Shown: positions 1 to 8,132 of the stretch, in pieces
Layout of the letters: each line of letters starts with the position of its first letter
How positions within the stretch are numbered: position 1 is the first letter of the stretch
From: Actinoplanes missouriensis 431
GTDB taxonomy: Bacteria > Actinomycetota > Actinomycetes > Mycobacteriales > Micromonosporaceae
Direction of reading: 5' to 3'
Length of the DNA: 64,000 nucleotides
NCBI RefSeq assembly: GCF_000284295.1
Contig: NC_017093.1
Coordinates: 3,596,001-3,660,000, forward strand
Notes under the pieces: model-generated
What the model was told of the DNA's origin: nothing
Seen by the model: only the letters and a program-made list of their open reading frames with translations
Database searches by the model: none
Program-made: the position numbers and the translations under genes

Positions 1-81
1 CCGGAACCCGAACCGTTCCAGCAGACCGGCCAGCCCTTCCCGCAGCAGCACACCGTCCTCGGCGATCACCACGCTCAGCAC
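1..81 (-). CDS. Response regulator, N-terminal fragment (runs off the window)
   Basis: Only the first 27 codons lie in the window. They read V-L-S-V-V-I-A-E-D-G-V-L-L-R-E-G-L, the beta1 strand and acidic pocket of a CheY-like receiver domain, with the E-D pair that helps bind magnesium. The GTG start overlaps the end of the sensor kinase gene by 7 nt, so the two are a translationally coupled two-component pair. A NarL/LuxR-type DNA-binding output domain is expected beyond the edge because the partner kinase is of the NarL type; this is inference. Confidence 0.85.
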   Translation of the reverse strand, partial: MLSVVIAEDGVLLREGLAGLLERFGFR

Positions 82-1394
82 GGCAGCTCCAAGCGGATCA
101 CGGTGGGCCCGCCGGGCGGGCTGGAGAGCAGCAGCCGCCCGTCCGCGGCGGCGGCCCGATCGGCGAGACCGGTCAGCCCGGTCCCGCGAGCCGGGTCGGC
201 GCCACCGGAGCCGTCGTCGACCACCTCCACGGCGAGCAGCCCGTTCGCCTCCATCAGGGACACCGTGGCCGATCCGGCGCCGCTGTGCTTGGCCACGTTG
301 GCGAGCGCCTCCGCCACCACGAAGTACGCCGTCGCCTCGACCTGCGGTGACAGCCGCCGTCCCAGGTCGGCCCGCACCCGCACCGGCGTCGCCGACTGCC
401 GGGCCAGGTCGCGCAGCGCGGCCGGCAACCCGAGCTCGGTGAGCAGCTGCGGCCGGATGCCGTGGATCAGCTCCCGTAGCTCGGCCATCAGCTCCTTGGC
501 CTGCTCGTGCGCGGTGCCGACGGCTGCGGCGGCGGGGGAGCGGTCCGGCAGGTCGAGCCGCGCGAGCCCGAGTTGCAGGGTGAGCCCGACGAGTTTCTGC
601 TGCGCGCCGTCGTGCAGGTCCCGCTCGATGCGCCGGCGCTCCGCCTCGAACGCGTCCGCCAGCCGGGCCCGCGACCGGGACACCTCGACGAGCTCGGCCC
701 GCAGTTCCGCCCCGCCGTCGGCCCGCAGCACCGCCCGGGCCACCGCGGCATGGGCGCCCGCGGTCACCGCCAGCAGGTGGGGCACACCGCACAGACCGAT
801 CAGACCCCCGATCGCGTACGGGACCGCCTGTCCCGCCGTAACGACGGTGACGACACCGAACGAGATCGGCCCGGACTCCACGAGCAGCGGGCTGAACGCG
901 CACACCCCGATCAGCAGCACCGCCACGACCAGCGCGGCGTAGCTCGCCGGCACCGCGGTGACCAGCACCAGCGCGTACCCGAATCGCCGCCACCGGGACC
1001 GGCTCGGGGTCAGCGGCCGGTCGTCGGCGAGTCGCAGCCGCAGCCGTTCCACCGCGCCGAGCGGCCACGCCACGAGCGGCCCGAGACCGCTGAGCAGCAC
1101 GCCGCCGGCCAGGAACAGCAGCAGCGCCCCGACCGGCTCGGCGGCCCCGGTCGCGAGCTGCCGCACCAGGATGATCCAGGGCGCGGCGAGCAGGCCGAGC
1201 GGCGCGGCGACGATCAGGGCCAGGGGTACGGTGCTGAGCACGAACCCGAGAGCCCGCCACGGCCACGCGCTGATCAGAAAACGCCGGCGCCGGGCGGCGG
1301 TGAGGACGGCTGGCAGTTCCACGCCACTCACCGTATCGACGGCCGTCACCCGTACCCAGGTGTCTGGGTCCCCTACCGAGGTATGGCTGGGCAT
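75..1394 (-). CDS. NarL-family sensor histidine kinase
   Basis: 439 aa membrane histidine kinase. The N-terminal half has several hydrophobic segments (about residues 45-75, 85-110, 140-170, 175-205) forming an integral sensor. A HisKA_3 dimerisation region follows, with the phospho-acceptor His in R-R-I-E-R-D-L-H-D-G-A-Q-Q (about residue 260), then an HATPase_c domain with E-A-L-A-N-V-A-K-H-S as N box and D-D-G-S-G-G-A as G1 box. It would phosphorylate the response regulator that begins in its last codons. The ligand cannot be told. An internal start is possible because the first 25 residues are polar. Confidence 0.9.
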   Translation of the reverse strand: MPSHTSVGDPDTWVRVTAVDTVSGVELPAVLTAARRRRFLISAWPWRALGFVLSTVPLALIVAAPLGLLAAPWIILVRQLATGAAEPVGALLLFLAGGVLLSGLGPLVAWPLGAVERLRLRLADDRPLTPSRSRWRRFGYALVLVTAVPASYAALVVAVLLIGVCAFSPLLVESGPISFGVVTVVTAGQAVPYAIGGLIGLCGVPHLLAVTAGAHAAVARAVLRADGGAELRAELVEVSRSRARLADAFEAERRRIERDLHDGAQQKLVGLTLQLGLARLDLPDRSPAAAAVGTAHEQAKELMAELRELIHGIRPQLLTELGLPAALRDLARQSATPVRVRADLGRRLSPQVEATAYFVVAEALANVAKHSGAGSATVSLMEANGLLAVEVVDDGSGGADPARGTGLTGLADRAAAADGRLLLSSPPGGPTVIRLELPC

Positions 1395-1454
1395 ACCCCG
1401 TGACGGTGACTGCGCGTAGTGCCCGGCCCGGCCCCGCCGTGGTCCTTTGTGTCC

Positions 1455-2387
1455 ATGACCTCACGCCCACTGATCGGCTACTTCACCCTCGCCTTCGGGC
1501 TGACCTGGCTGGCCTGGCTGCCCTATGTGCTGTCCGGGAACGGTCTCGGTGTGCTGCCGTGGCGGTTCCCGGAGGTGCTCGGCAGCGGCCAGACCCTCGG
1601 GTTGCTGCCCGGCGCCTATCTCGGGCCGATCACCGCCGCGTTCGTGATCACCGCCCGTACCGAGGGCCGGGCCGGCCTGCGCCGCTGGTCGCGCCGCCTG
1701 ATCCGGTGGCGGGTGGGCGCCCGCTTCTACCTGGCGGCGCTCCTGGGCGTACCGGTGGTGGCTGTCGGGGTGACGTTCGCGCTGCCCGGCGCGTTCGACG
1801 GCGCGCGACTGCCGTCCCCGGCGGTCTTCCTCGCCTACCTGCCGCTGCTGGGAATGCAGGTGCTCACCAGCGGGCTGGCCGAGGAGCCGGGCTGGCGGGA
1901 CTTCGCGCAGCCGCGGCTGCAGGACCGGTTCGGCCCGATGACCGGGTCGCTGATCCTCGGGCCGCTCTGGGGCGCCTGGCACCTGCCGCTGTTCTTCACC
2001 GAGTGGGCCGGCTGGCCGGACGTGACCTGGCTGATGCCGGTCGAGTTCGTGCTCAGTTCGGTGCTGCTCGGCATCGTGCTGACCTGGGTCTTCAACGCCA
2101 GCGGCGGCAGCCTGCCGATGGCGATGCTGGTACACGCCAACGTCAACACGGTGTTCTCGCTGCTCTGGCCGCAGATGTTCCCCACGCTGGAGGTGTTCCG
2201 CGGCTCGCTGCACGCCCTGATCCTGGGGTCCGGCGCGGTGGCCCTGATCCTGATCGTCGCCACCCGCGGCCGCCTCGGCCTCCCGGCGAGCCCGCGTGCG
2301 GCGTCCATAGACTGCGGTCATGATGAACCGGCCGGGCGCCGTCGACCTGTTCGCCGATCAGCTGGACGACCTCGGCTGGGTGCGTGA
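1455..2387 (+). CDS. CPBP family intramembrane metalloprotease
   Basis: 310 aa polytopic protein of the CAAX protease/bacteriocin-processing (Abi) family. It carries the diagnostic motifs: E-E-P-G-W-R (EExxxR) near residue 150, F/W-x-x-x-H as G-A-W-H-L-P near residue 178, and H-A-N-V-N near residue 226, which together bind the catalytic metal inside the membrane. The ATG at 1455 (M-T-S-R-P-L-I-G-Y-F) fits the first membrane segment; a start at 1419 would add a Pro-rich leader that fits poorly. The 3' end overlaps the next gene by 68 nt, which is unusual. The substrate is unknown. Confidence 0.85.
   Translation: MTSRPLIGYFTLAFGLTWLAWLPYVLSGNGLGVLPWRFPEVLGSGQTLGLLPGAYLGPITAAFVITARTEGRAGLRRWSRRLIRWRVGARFYLAALLGVPVVAVGVTFALPGAFDGARLPSPAVFLAYLPLLGMQVLTSGLAEEPGWRDFAQPRLQDRFGPMTGSLILGPLWGAWHLPLFFTEWAGWPDVTWLMPVEFVLSSVLLGIVLTWVFNASGGSLPMAMLVHANVNTVFSLLWPQMFPTLEVFRGSLHALILGSGAVALILIVATRGRLGLPASPRAASIDCGHDEPAGRRRPVRRSAGRPRLGA
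2308..2313 (+). promoter_or_regulatory. -10 hexamer of a probable leaderless promoter
   Basis: TAGACT lies 6 nt before the ATG of the nucleotidyltransferase gene, inside the 3' end of the CPBP gene. This spacing would put the transcription start at or next to the A of ATG. No Shine-Dalgarno sequence is visible. Confidence 0.5.
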
Positions 2388-3060
2388 CCTGCTGGTGGCC
2401 GGTTCGCTGGCGACCGGTGACCACCGGCCCGGCGTCAGCGACCTGGACCTCGTGGCGATCACCGGCGGCCCGGTCACCCCGCAGCGGCAGGCCGCCCTGA
2501 CCGTTCTTCATCAGCGTCTCGACGCCGGGGCCGCCCACGGGCTGAAGCTCGGCTGCGTCTACGTCGACGAGGCCCGGCTCGCCGACCCGCGCGCCGCCCA
2601 CCCGACCTGGACGCACGGCCGGCTCGTGCGGCGCATCCTCTCCGGGATCACCCGCGCCGAGCTGACACGTCACGGCTTCGCCGTGCGGGGGCGCGCGCCA
2701 GGCGCGCTGCTTCCGGTCATGACCGACGACGATGTACGGGCCGCCGCCCGCGCCGAACTCACCGGTTACTGGGCGTGGGCGGCCCGCCGTCCCTGGATCT
2801 GGCTCGACCCGGAGCTGGCCGACCTCGGGCTCACCTCGATGGCCCGGGGCCGCCACGCCGTGCGCACCGGCCGGCTGCTCACCAAGAGCGCCGCGGTGGA
2901 GCAGGCCGCGGCGCCCGAGCGTCTCCGCAGCGAGCTGCACGCCCGTCGCCGCGGGGAAGCCGTCGTGTCCCCCCGCTGGGGAACGGCGTGGATCGCCTGG
3001 AACGACTGCCGCCGTACCGTGCGATCTTTTGGCGATCGGCCGCCGGGTGCGGCAGGGTGA
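2320..3060 (+). CDS. Nucleotidyltransferase-domain protein (aminoglycoside adenylyltransferase-like)
   Basis: 246 aa. The N-terminus has the polymerase-beta-type nucleotidyltransferase signature G-S-L-A-T-G (residues 30-35) followed by S-D-L-D-L-V, i.e. GS-x9-DxD, which binds Mg-ATP and transfers a nucleotidyl group. The C-terminal 120 residues are helical with many Ala and Arg, like the helical half of AadA/DUF4111-type enzymes. It may modify an aminoglycoside or another hydroxyl substrate; no substrate is proven. It starts with two consecutive ATG codons (2320, 2323). The next gene begins 5 nt after its stop. Confidence 0.75.
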   Translation: MMNRPGAVDLFADQLDDLGWVRDLLVAGSLATGDHRPGVSDLDLVAITGGPVTPQRQAALTVLHQRLDAGAAHGLKLGCVYVDEARLADPRAAHPTWTHGRLVRRILSGITRAELTRHGFAVRGRAPGALLPVMTDDDVRAAARAELTGYWAWAARRPWIWLDPELADLGLTSMARGRHAVRTGRLLTKSAAVEQAAAPERLRSELHARRRGEAVVSPRWGTAWIAWNDCRRTVRSFGDRPPGAAG

Positions 3061-3065
3061 AGGTC

Positions 3066-3947
3066 ATGCGCATCTCGATCTGGCCCGGCGCCGGGCAACC
3101 CTACGGTGACGTGCTCGAAGCAGCCCGCCATGCGGCCGAGACCGGCTGGGACGGCGTCTGGATCGCCGACCACTTCATGCCGAACGACGGCACCGGCGCC
3201 GACCCGCTGCACCCGGTCCTGGAGTGCGGCTCGCTGGTGGCGGCGCTCGGCGCGGCGGTCCCGCGGGTGCGGATCGGCACCCTCGTCTACGGCAACACTT
3301 ACCGTCACCCGGCCGTCCTCGCGAACATGGCGGCCACCGTCGACCAGATCACCGGGGGCCGCTTCACGCTCGGCGTCGGCGCCGGCTGGCAGATCAACGA
3401 ACATGATCAGTACGGTCTGGAGCTGCCCCCGATCGGCAAGCGCATCGACCGTTTCGTGGAGGCGCTGCACGTGCTCAAGGGGCTGCTCCGGTCGCCGCGC
3501 ACCACCGTGCACGGGGAGTACTACCAGCTCACCGACGCGGTCTGCGAGCCGAAACCGGTGCAGGACCCGATGCCCATCATGATCGGCGCGAAGGGCGAGC
3601 AGCGGATGCTGCGCGTCGTCGCCGAGCACGCCGACATGTGGAACACGTGGGGCCGCCCGGACGTGATCGCCCACAAGTCCGCCGTCCTGGACCGGCACTG
3701 CGCCTCGGTGGGCCGCGACCCGGCGTCGATCCTGCGGACCGCCCAGGCGCTGACCGTGGTCGACGGCCCGATCCCGGATGACGTGTCGATGCCGGTGATC
3801 GGCGGGTCGCGCAAGCAGCTGGCGGCGGACATCGAGGAGTACCGGGCGGCGGGCGTCGACGAGCTGATCGTCCCGGACGGACTGCTCGGCACGGGGGCCA
3901 CCAAGTTCACGGCGATGGACACCCTCCTGTCCCTGGTGAGGCCGTAA
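3066..3947 (+). CDS. LLM-class F420-dependent oxidoreductase
   Basis: 293 aa luciferase-like monooxygenase-fold (TIM barrel) protein of the actinobacterial F420-dependent group. It begins M-R-I-S-I-W-P-G-A-G and has the typical D-G-V-W-I-A-D-H-F (about residues 32-40) and R-I-G-T-L-V-Y-G-N-T-Y-R-H-P-A strand, followed by G-R-F-T-L-G-V-G-A-G-W. These form the deazaflavin pocket. Substrate unknown. The start at 3066 is chosen because the family signature begins there and a CAGGGT hexamer lies 7 nt upstream. It may be co-transcribed with the nucleotidyltransferase 5 nt upstream. Confidence 0.88.
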   Translation: MRISIWPGAGQPYGDVLEAARHAAETGWDGVWIADHFMPNDGTGADPLHPVLECGSLVAALGAAVPRVRIGTLVYGNTYRHPAVLANMAATVDQITGGRFTLGVGAGWQINEHDQYGLELPPIGKRIDRFVEALHVLKGLLRSPRTTVHGEYYQLTDAVCEPKPVQDPMPIMIGAKGEQRMLRVVAEHADMWNTWGRPDVIAHKSAVLDRHCASVGRDPASILRTAQALTVVDGPIPDDVSMPVIGGSRKQLAADIEEYRAAGVDELIVPDGLLGTGATKFTAMDTLLSLVRP

Positions 3948-3960
3948 CCTCCCGCTGCCG

Positions 3961-4001
3961 CCGCGCCCCGTGCCGGATCGTGCCGGGGCGGGCGGCGCGG
4001 C
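3961..4001. terminator. GC-rich inverted repeat between convergent genes
   Basis: CGCCCCG (3964-3970) can pair with CGGGGCG (3984-3990), with further GCCGC/GCGGC pairing outside. It sits between the stop codons of two convergent genes, so it may terminate both. There is no T-tract, as is common in high-GC actinobacteria. Confidence 0.4.
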
Positions 4002-5096
4002 TCAGGAGTGGGCGGTCACCTGGTCGAGGATGTCGTCGGCCGGGCAGCGGCCCCGATGCACGTAACGCTCGGTGAACTCCGCGACCGCGTCCCGCAATTC
4101 CCGCCCCGTACCCTGACGCGCCAGCGCACCGTAGGCGGCCACGAAACAGTCCCGCGCGGCCGCCGCCAGCACCGGATCCGTCATGGCGTCGCGGGCCGCT
4201 CGCTCCCACAGTTCCGCCTCGTCGACCAGGTGCTTCGTCGCCTCCCAGGCCTCCTCGGCGGCCCGCGGGTCGTCCATCAGCACGGTCGCCACGGTCACCG
4301 GCAGCCGCCAGCCGGAGCCGGGCTGGCGGTCGGCCACGTCGAGTTCGAGGTGGCCCCGGGCGGCGACCGGCGGGCGCAGGGCGTCGCGGTGCCGGTGCAG
4401 GTCACGCGCGGTGAGACGGGCGCCGGCGTGGAGGGCGTCGCGCAGGCTGCGGCCGGTCGCGGTCCGGCCCCGCAGCACGGAGGCGGCCCACGATTCCCTC
4501 GCCTCACCGGGCGGCGGGGCGACCGGGAGTTCCCGGCGCAGCGCCTGCCGCACGCTGCGCCAGCCGGTGGGCCGGCCGTGCCGCAGCGGCGCGTTCGCGA
4601 AGGCGGCGGCCAGGACCGGCGTCAGGGTGTGCGCGAGGTTCCACCGGCGGCCCAGCCCGAGCGGGCCGCCGCCGTCGAGGCCGGGTTCCAGGCCGATCCG
4701 GATGCCGGCCGTCGCGGTGCCGAGCGCGTGCTGCGGCCCGTCCGGGTGAACGGTGTCGGTGGCCTGGTCGAGAACGGTCAAGCGGTGCTTCTCCACGAGC
4801 CGGGTCGAGGCTGCGGTGTCGTCCGCCATCCGGCGCAGCGCGACCTCGAGGCCGGGGGAGGGCGGGCCACTCACCACCATCACGCGCGGTGACCGGGCGT
4901 CGAGGAAGCCGTGCCGCAGCGGACGCCGGCCGGACGGAGCGGAGGCGGGATCGAGGAGCAGGTCGACGGCTATCCCCACGAAACCGGGCAGGCCGGGGGA
5001 GAAGGCCTCGGCGGCGAGGAGATCGGCGGCGGCCTTTTCGGTCAGGGCGATCACTGTGCCTTCTTCCCCAGGGGTGCTCGCAGGAGCAGTGAGCAT
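4002..5096 (-). CDS. EgtA-like glutamate-cysteine ligase homolog, probably without catalytic residues
   Basis: 364 aa. The second half matches the ergothioneine gamma-glutamylcysteine ligase EgtA (GCS2 family) closely: R-W-N-L-A-H-T-L-T-P-V-L-A-A-A-F-A-N-A-P, then G-R-P-T-G-W-R-S-V-R-Q, and near the end H-R-G-R-C-P-A-D-D-I-L. The family would make gamma-glutamylcysteine. Here the first-strand metal-binding motif (usually G-L-E-x-E) reads G-I-A-V-D, the usual E-L-S-G-P reads V-V-S-G-P, and the usual E-I-R-Y reads E-L-D-V. The central region is also shortened. I infer a non-catalytic or repurposed paralog. ATG 5096 has an AGGAA ribosome site; a GTG at 5054 is possible. Confidence 0.72.
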   Translation of the reverse strand: MLTAPASTPGEEGTVIALTEKAAADLLAAEAFSPGLPGFVGIAVDLLLDPASAPSGRRPLRHGFLDARSPRVMVVSGPPSPGLEVALRRMADDTAASTRLVEKHRLTVLDQATDTVHPDGPQHALGTATAGIRIGLEPGLDGGGPLGLGRRWNLAHTLTPVLAAAFANAPLRHGRPTGWRSVRQALRRELPVAPPPGEARESWAASVLRGRTATGRSLRDALHAGARLTARDLHRHRDALRPPVAARGHLELDVADRQPGSGWRLPVTVATVLMDDPRAAEEAWEATKHLVDEAELWERAARDAMTDPVLAAAARDCFVAAYGALARQGTGRELRDAVAEFTERYVHRGRCPADDILDQVTAHS

Positions 5097-5099
5097 AAC

Positions 5100-5122
5100 A
5101 TTCCTATCAGACTGGTAGGAAT
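5100..5122. promoter_or_regulatory. 9-bp inverted repeat overlapping the ribosome site of the EgtA-like gene
   Basis: ATTCCTATC (5100-5108) and GGTAGGAAT (5114-5122) form a dyad with a 5-nt spacer and one mismatch. On the minus strand its proximal arm contains the AGGAA ribosome site of the EgtA-like gene. It could be a repressor operator or an mRNA hairpin masking the ribosome site. Confidence 0.4.
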
Positions 5123-5247
5123 TCTGACCTGGGATGATCCACGGACGTGCGGGTGTGGCGCGTCGATGCGGGAATGGGCGTATTGCGGCTTGCATACTGT
5201 TTCGCGGCTCCTGGGGAGTGTGGCTTCACCCGTACCGGAGGAATGAG

Positions 5248-6378
5248 ATGGCGCCGAAGCTGGCCGTCGCCGCGCTCGCGGCCCTGACCCTCGCCTGCCT
5301 CGCGGGTGTCGCCCCGGCGGCGGCGCACGGCGCGCGTCAATGGGCGGTGAGCGGTGTGGAACCGCTGGGACAGCCGGTTGCGGTCGGTGCGGCGATCATT
5401 GGGTACGAGCGGCGCGACCAGCAGGTCTACATCCGGAGCCGATCGCCGGAGACGGGCGCGGCGCTGTGGGAGGCCGAAGCGGTGCCGGGCGTGCCGGTGC
5501 GTGCCGGTCGCTGGGTCGTCTATCGGGAGCCGCAGCCGGAGTTCGGCGACGGGTACACCAGTCTCGTCGTCGCCGACCCGCTCACCGGCACGCAGGCGCA
5601 GCGCAGCCCCACGATGATCTTCCAGGGGGAGCCGCGGAGCTGTTTCGGTGACGGGGCGGTGTGCGTCACGGCGGCGCCCGCGCAGGGTGAGCCGATGCAC
5701 GGGTACCGGCTCAACCTGACGAGTGGCGCGTTCATCCCGGCGGCGGAGGGCATCTCCGGCGAGGGGCTGATCACTATCGGTACGGAGCTCGCCCTCGTCC
5801 GCGACGGCGCGGTGCTCTGGCGGCGGCCCGACCCGAAGGCGACACGCTGGACCCTCGTCCCGACGGGACCCGGCGCCCCGTCCGGTCCCGGCGCCCCGGC
5901 CGCGGGCGCCGGCCCGTCCGGTCCCGGCGCCCCGCCCGCTGGAGGTGTCTGGGTGGGCTCTACCCCGACCGGCAGCGTGGGCCTCGACGCGGCCGACGGC
6001 ACGCTGCTCTGGACCTCTGCCGGGGTGCTGCGCGACTGCGGAATCCCGCTGCGCGCCCCCACGATCCGCTGCCGCGACGGGCGGATCGAGGCGTTCGACC
6101 CGATCACCGGGACCGCCCGCTGGTCGGTGCCGCTGCGCGGGCCGGTGGAGGTCGCCGGCGACGACGCGATCGTGATCCGCGGAGTGTCGATCTCCCTGGC
6201 GACCGGCAAGCGGGGGAACGCCTCGGGGCCGCGCTGGTGCTTCACCGGCGGGCTGGCCTCGGTCTGCGGTCACGACGGGGTGCCGCCGGTCTCCGCGTGG
6301 ACGGCGATCGGCGCGGTGGCGGCGGGTCACGTCGTGGTGGCCACCCCGGCCGGTTACCTGGGGATGCCGGCGGCCTGA
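5248..6378 (+). CDS. Secreted PQQ-like beta-propeller repeat protein
   Basis: 376 aa. The first 30 residues form a Sec signal peptide (basic M-A-P-K, an Ala/Leu core, then A-P-A-A-A-H). The rest has repeated strands ending in G-x-x-x-W or D-P-x-T-G motifs (A-L-W-E-A, V-L-W-R-R, T-L-L-W-T-S, T-A-R-W-S-V), typical of the PQQ/BamB beta-propeller, with no quinoprotein catalytic motif. A Gly-Pro-Ala-Ser-rich linker interrupts the propeller at about residues 205-235. ATG 5248 follows a GGAGG ribosome site at 5237-5241. Role unknown, probably extracytoplasmic binding or scaffolding. Confidence 0.75.
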   Translation: MAPKLAVAALAALTLACLAGVAPAAAHGARQWAVSGVEPLGQPVAVGAAIIGYERRDQQVYIRSRSPETGAALWEAEAVPGVPVRAGRWVVYREPQPEFGDGYTSLVVADPLTGTQAQRSPTMIFQGEPRSCFGDGAVCVTAAPAQGEPMHGYRLNLTSGAFIPAAEGISGEGLITIGTELALVRDGAVLWRRPDPKATRWTLVPTGPGAPSGPGAPAAGAGPSGPGAPPAGGVWVGSTPTGSVGLDAADGTLLWTSAGVLRDCGIPLRAPTIRCRDGRIEAFDPITGTARWSVPLRGPVEVAGDDAIVIRGVSISLATGKRGNASGPRWCFTGGLASVCGHDGVPPVSAWTAIGAVAAGHVVVATPAGYLGMPAA

Positions 6379-6415
6379 CCCATGAATCCGGAACGCCGGG
6401 CTTGAGCGCGGGGCC

Positions 6416-7267
6416 TCAGCTGACCCGTCCCCACAGCTCGTACGGCCGCCGCCCGGCCCGGAACCCGCACGCCTCCGCCATCGCGGCCGCCTCCCGCAAT
6501 CCCTTGGCGACCGCCTCCGGGAAGTGCGCGTCGCTGCCGAAACTGACCGCGTCCCCACCCTCCTCGTGCCACCAGGTCACGATCAGCCGGTCCATCGGCA
6601 GCCGGGTGTTGATCTCCAGTGCCCGGCCGGCCCGGGCGGTGGCGCGCAGCGCGTCGCGGAACTCCTCCTCGAAGTCGCGCGGGTCGAACCGTTCCGGCCC
6701 GGGCCAGTGCCGGATCGGGTAGTCGATGTGGGTGAGCACCTCGAACACGTCACTTCCGGTCACCAGGTGGGGGATCTCCCGGAGGTAGTCGCGCACCACG
6801 TCGGCGTTCGGCCGGTCCGGGAAGATGCCGAACGGCTCGGCGTAACCACCGTTGTGCGGCAGGCAGTGCAGCGAGCCGATCACCCGGTCGAACGGTCCCT
6901 CGGCGAGCACCGCCGCGACCGCGTCCCGGTGCCAGTGCGGCTCGCCGACCTCGAGGCCGCTGAGGATCGTCAGCGTGGGGAAGCGGTCCCGGCAGCGTTC
7001 GATCGACGCGAGATAGCCCCGGGTGTCGAACGGCGGGGGAGTGATCCGGCCGTCCGGCCCGGCGGCGTCGAGGAGGCGCTGGTCGGCGTACGGGCCGTCG
7101 GTCGGCACCGGCCAGGCGGTGTGATCGAGGTGCTCGGTGAACGCGATGGCCGGCAGGCCCAGATCGACGGCGCGGGCGCAGGCCCGTTCCATCGAGCCGA
7201 GCGGGGCGTCCCAGGAGAACTCGCTGTGCACGTGGCTGTCGGCGGGAAGGGGATGTTCATGATCCAC
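6416..7267 (-). CDS. PHP-domain phosphatase (histidinol-phosphatase-like)
   Basis: 283 aa. It begins with the PHP metal-binding signature D-S-H-V-H-S-E-F-S-W-D (about residues 10-20) and contains F-T-E-H-L-D-H (residues 42-48), L-S-G-L-E-V-G and G-S-L-H-C-L, which supply His, Glu and Asp ligands to a metal cluster. Family members hydrolyse phosphomonoesters such as histidinol phosphate. No his genes lie nearby, so the substrate is open. The GTG start at 7267 is supported by a TACGTT hexamer 7 nt upstream on the minus strand. Confidence 0.85.
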   Translation of the reverse strand: MDHEHPLPADSHVHSEFSWDAPLGSMERACARAVDLGLPAIAFTEHLDHTAWPVPTDGPYADQRLLDAAGPDGRITPPPFDTRGYLASIERCRDRFPTLTILSGLEVGEPHWHRDAVAAVLAEGPFDRVIGSLHCLPHNGGYAEPFGIFPDRPNADVVRDYLREIPHLVTGSDVFEVLTHIDYPIRHWPGPERFDPRDFEEEFRDALRATARAGRALEINTRLPMDRLIVTWWHEEGGDAVSFGSDAHFPEAVAKGLREAAAMAEACGFRAGRRPYELWGRVS

Positions 7268-7328
7268 GCCGCCGAACGTAGCCGAGCCGGGTGACCTCCG
7301 GCTGTCGCACGGCCCACACCCATTTGAA

Positions 7329-7373
7329 CTAGGTTCCTAGGATGCCCTAGGGGTTGTGCGGGGTGGCCCCTAG
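7329..7373. promoter_or_regulatory. Cluster of four CTAG motifs with inverted repeat in a divergent intergenic region
   Basis: CTAG, normally rare in such genomes, occurs at 7329, 7337, 7347 and 7370. CTAGGGG (7347-7353) and CCCCTAG (7367-7373) are inverted arms with a 13-nt spacer. The cluster lies between the divergent PHP gene and the membrane protein gene and may bind a regulator. Confidence 0.4.
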
Positions 7374-7443
7374 AGCGGAATCCGGGAACGGGCAGGGATT
7401 GCACCGGTACTCCACGCCCATGACTCGGCCATACGGTCAGCTC

Positions 7444-8058
7444 ATGTCATCGAACAGCGTCATCGTCCGCCGGACCGCCGTCGCCGCGCCGGCTCTCATG
7501 TTCGGGTACGGGGTTCTCCGGTTCCTCGACGGCCGGGACGGCGACCGGGGCAACGGGATCGCCTGGGACGCCGGCCACGTGGCGTTCTTCGCGGCGATGG
7601 TGCTGTTCGGCGTGCTGGCCGTCGCACTGCGCCCGATCGCGCCGGCTTGGGCCCGCCGGACCGGCACGGTCGCCGCCGCCCTGGCGCTGTTCGGTGCCGG
7701 CTGCTTCCTCTGGGTGATCGCCGGTGACCTGTCACCGGCGTTCCGGGAGGCCGCGCCGCTGCCGGACGTGCTGGAGACGGGCGGTTCGGCCCTGTTCCCG
7801 CTCGGCATGCTGATGCTGCTCGGCCTGCTGGTCGCGGCCCGCCGGGCGCCGGTGTGGAGTCCGCTGCTGTTCGGCGCCGGCATCGCCGCGATCACGGTGA
7901 ACCTGGACCTGCTGCCGGTCGCGTCGCTCTGGATCCTGGCGGCCCTGGCGCCGCTGGCCCGGCGGGACGAGGCCGTCCCGAGCCACGGCCGGCCCGATGA
8001 CAGCCATCGGGAAGTGAGCCGGGACGCCGTCCGGGCGCAGTTCAAAACGGCGATCTGA
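7444..8058 (+). CDS. Hypothetical integral membrane protein
   Basis: 204 aa with about six hydrophobic segments (near residues 10-25, 40-60, 68-90, 108-130, 135-165), small hydrophilic loops and a polar, charged C-tail. No family motif was recognised. The ATG at 7444 is preceded 6 nt upstream by TACGGT, fitting a leaderless start; an upstream in-frame ATG at 7420 is less likely. Its stop codon is the first unit of a 15-bp tandem repeat that carries two more in-frame TGA codons. Confidence 0.65.
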   Translation: MSSNSVIVRRTAVAAPALMFGYGVLRFLDGRDGDRGNGIAWDAGHVAFFAAMVLFGVLAVALRPIAPAWARRTGTVAAALALFGAGCFLWVIAGDLSPAFREAAPLPDVLETGGSALFPLGMLMLLGLLVAARRAPVWSPLLFGAGIAAITVNLDLLPVASLWILAALAPLARRDEAVPSHGRPDDSHREVSRDAVRAQFKTAI

Positions 8059-8090
8059 GAGGCGGCAATCTGAGCGGCGGCGATCTGAGG
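8049..8090 (+). repeat. 15-bp tandem repeat (3 copies) starting on a stop codon
   Basis: Three imperfect copies of GGCGGC(G/A)ATCTGAG-like sequence begin in the last codons of the membrane protein gene. TGA occurs at 8056, 8071 and 8086, all in the same frame. Confidence 0.75.
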
Positions 8091-8098
8091 GAAAGGGT

Positions 8099-8121
8099 CC
8101 GCGCGCCACGGGGGCGCGCGG
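8099..8121. terminator. Perfect hairpin between convergent genes
   Basis: CCGCGCGCC (8099-8107), loop ACGGG, GGCGCGCGG (8113-8121). A 9-bp perfect stem between the convergent ends of the membrane protein and chemotaxis receptor genes; a likely bidirectional terminator. Confidence 0.65.
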
Positions 8122-8132
8122 GCCCCGCCGTC

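Noticed and set aside
103..942. Long open frames antisense to the sensor kinase and to many other genes
   Set aside because: In DNA this GC-rich most frames stay open. These frames lack family motifs, have wrong codon bias and mirror clear genes on the other strand.
2143..2940. Open frames opposite the nucleotidyltransferase gene that look long enough for a gene
   Set aside because: The plus-strand gene has the GS-x9-DxD motif and a promoter-like hexamer; the opposite frame has neither motif nor ribosome site.
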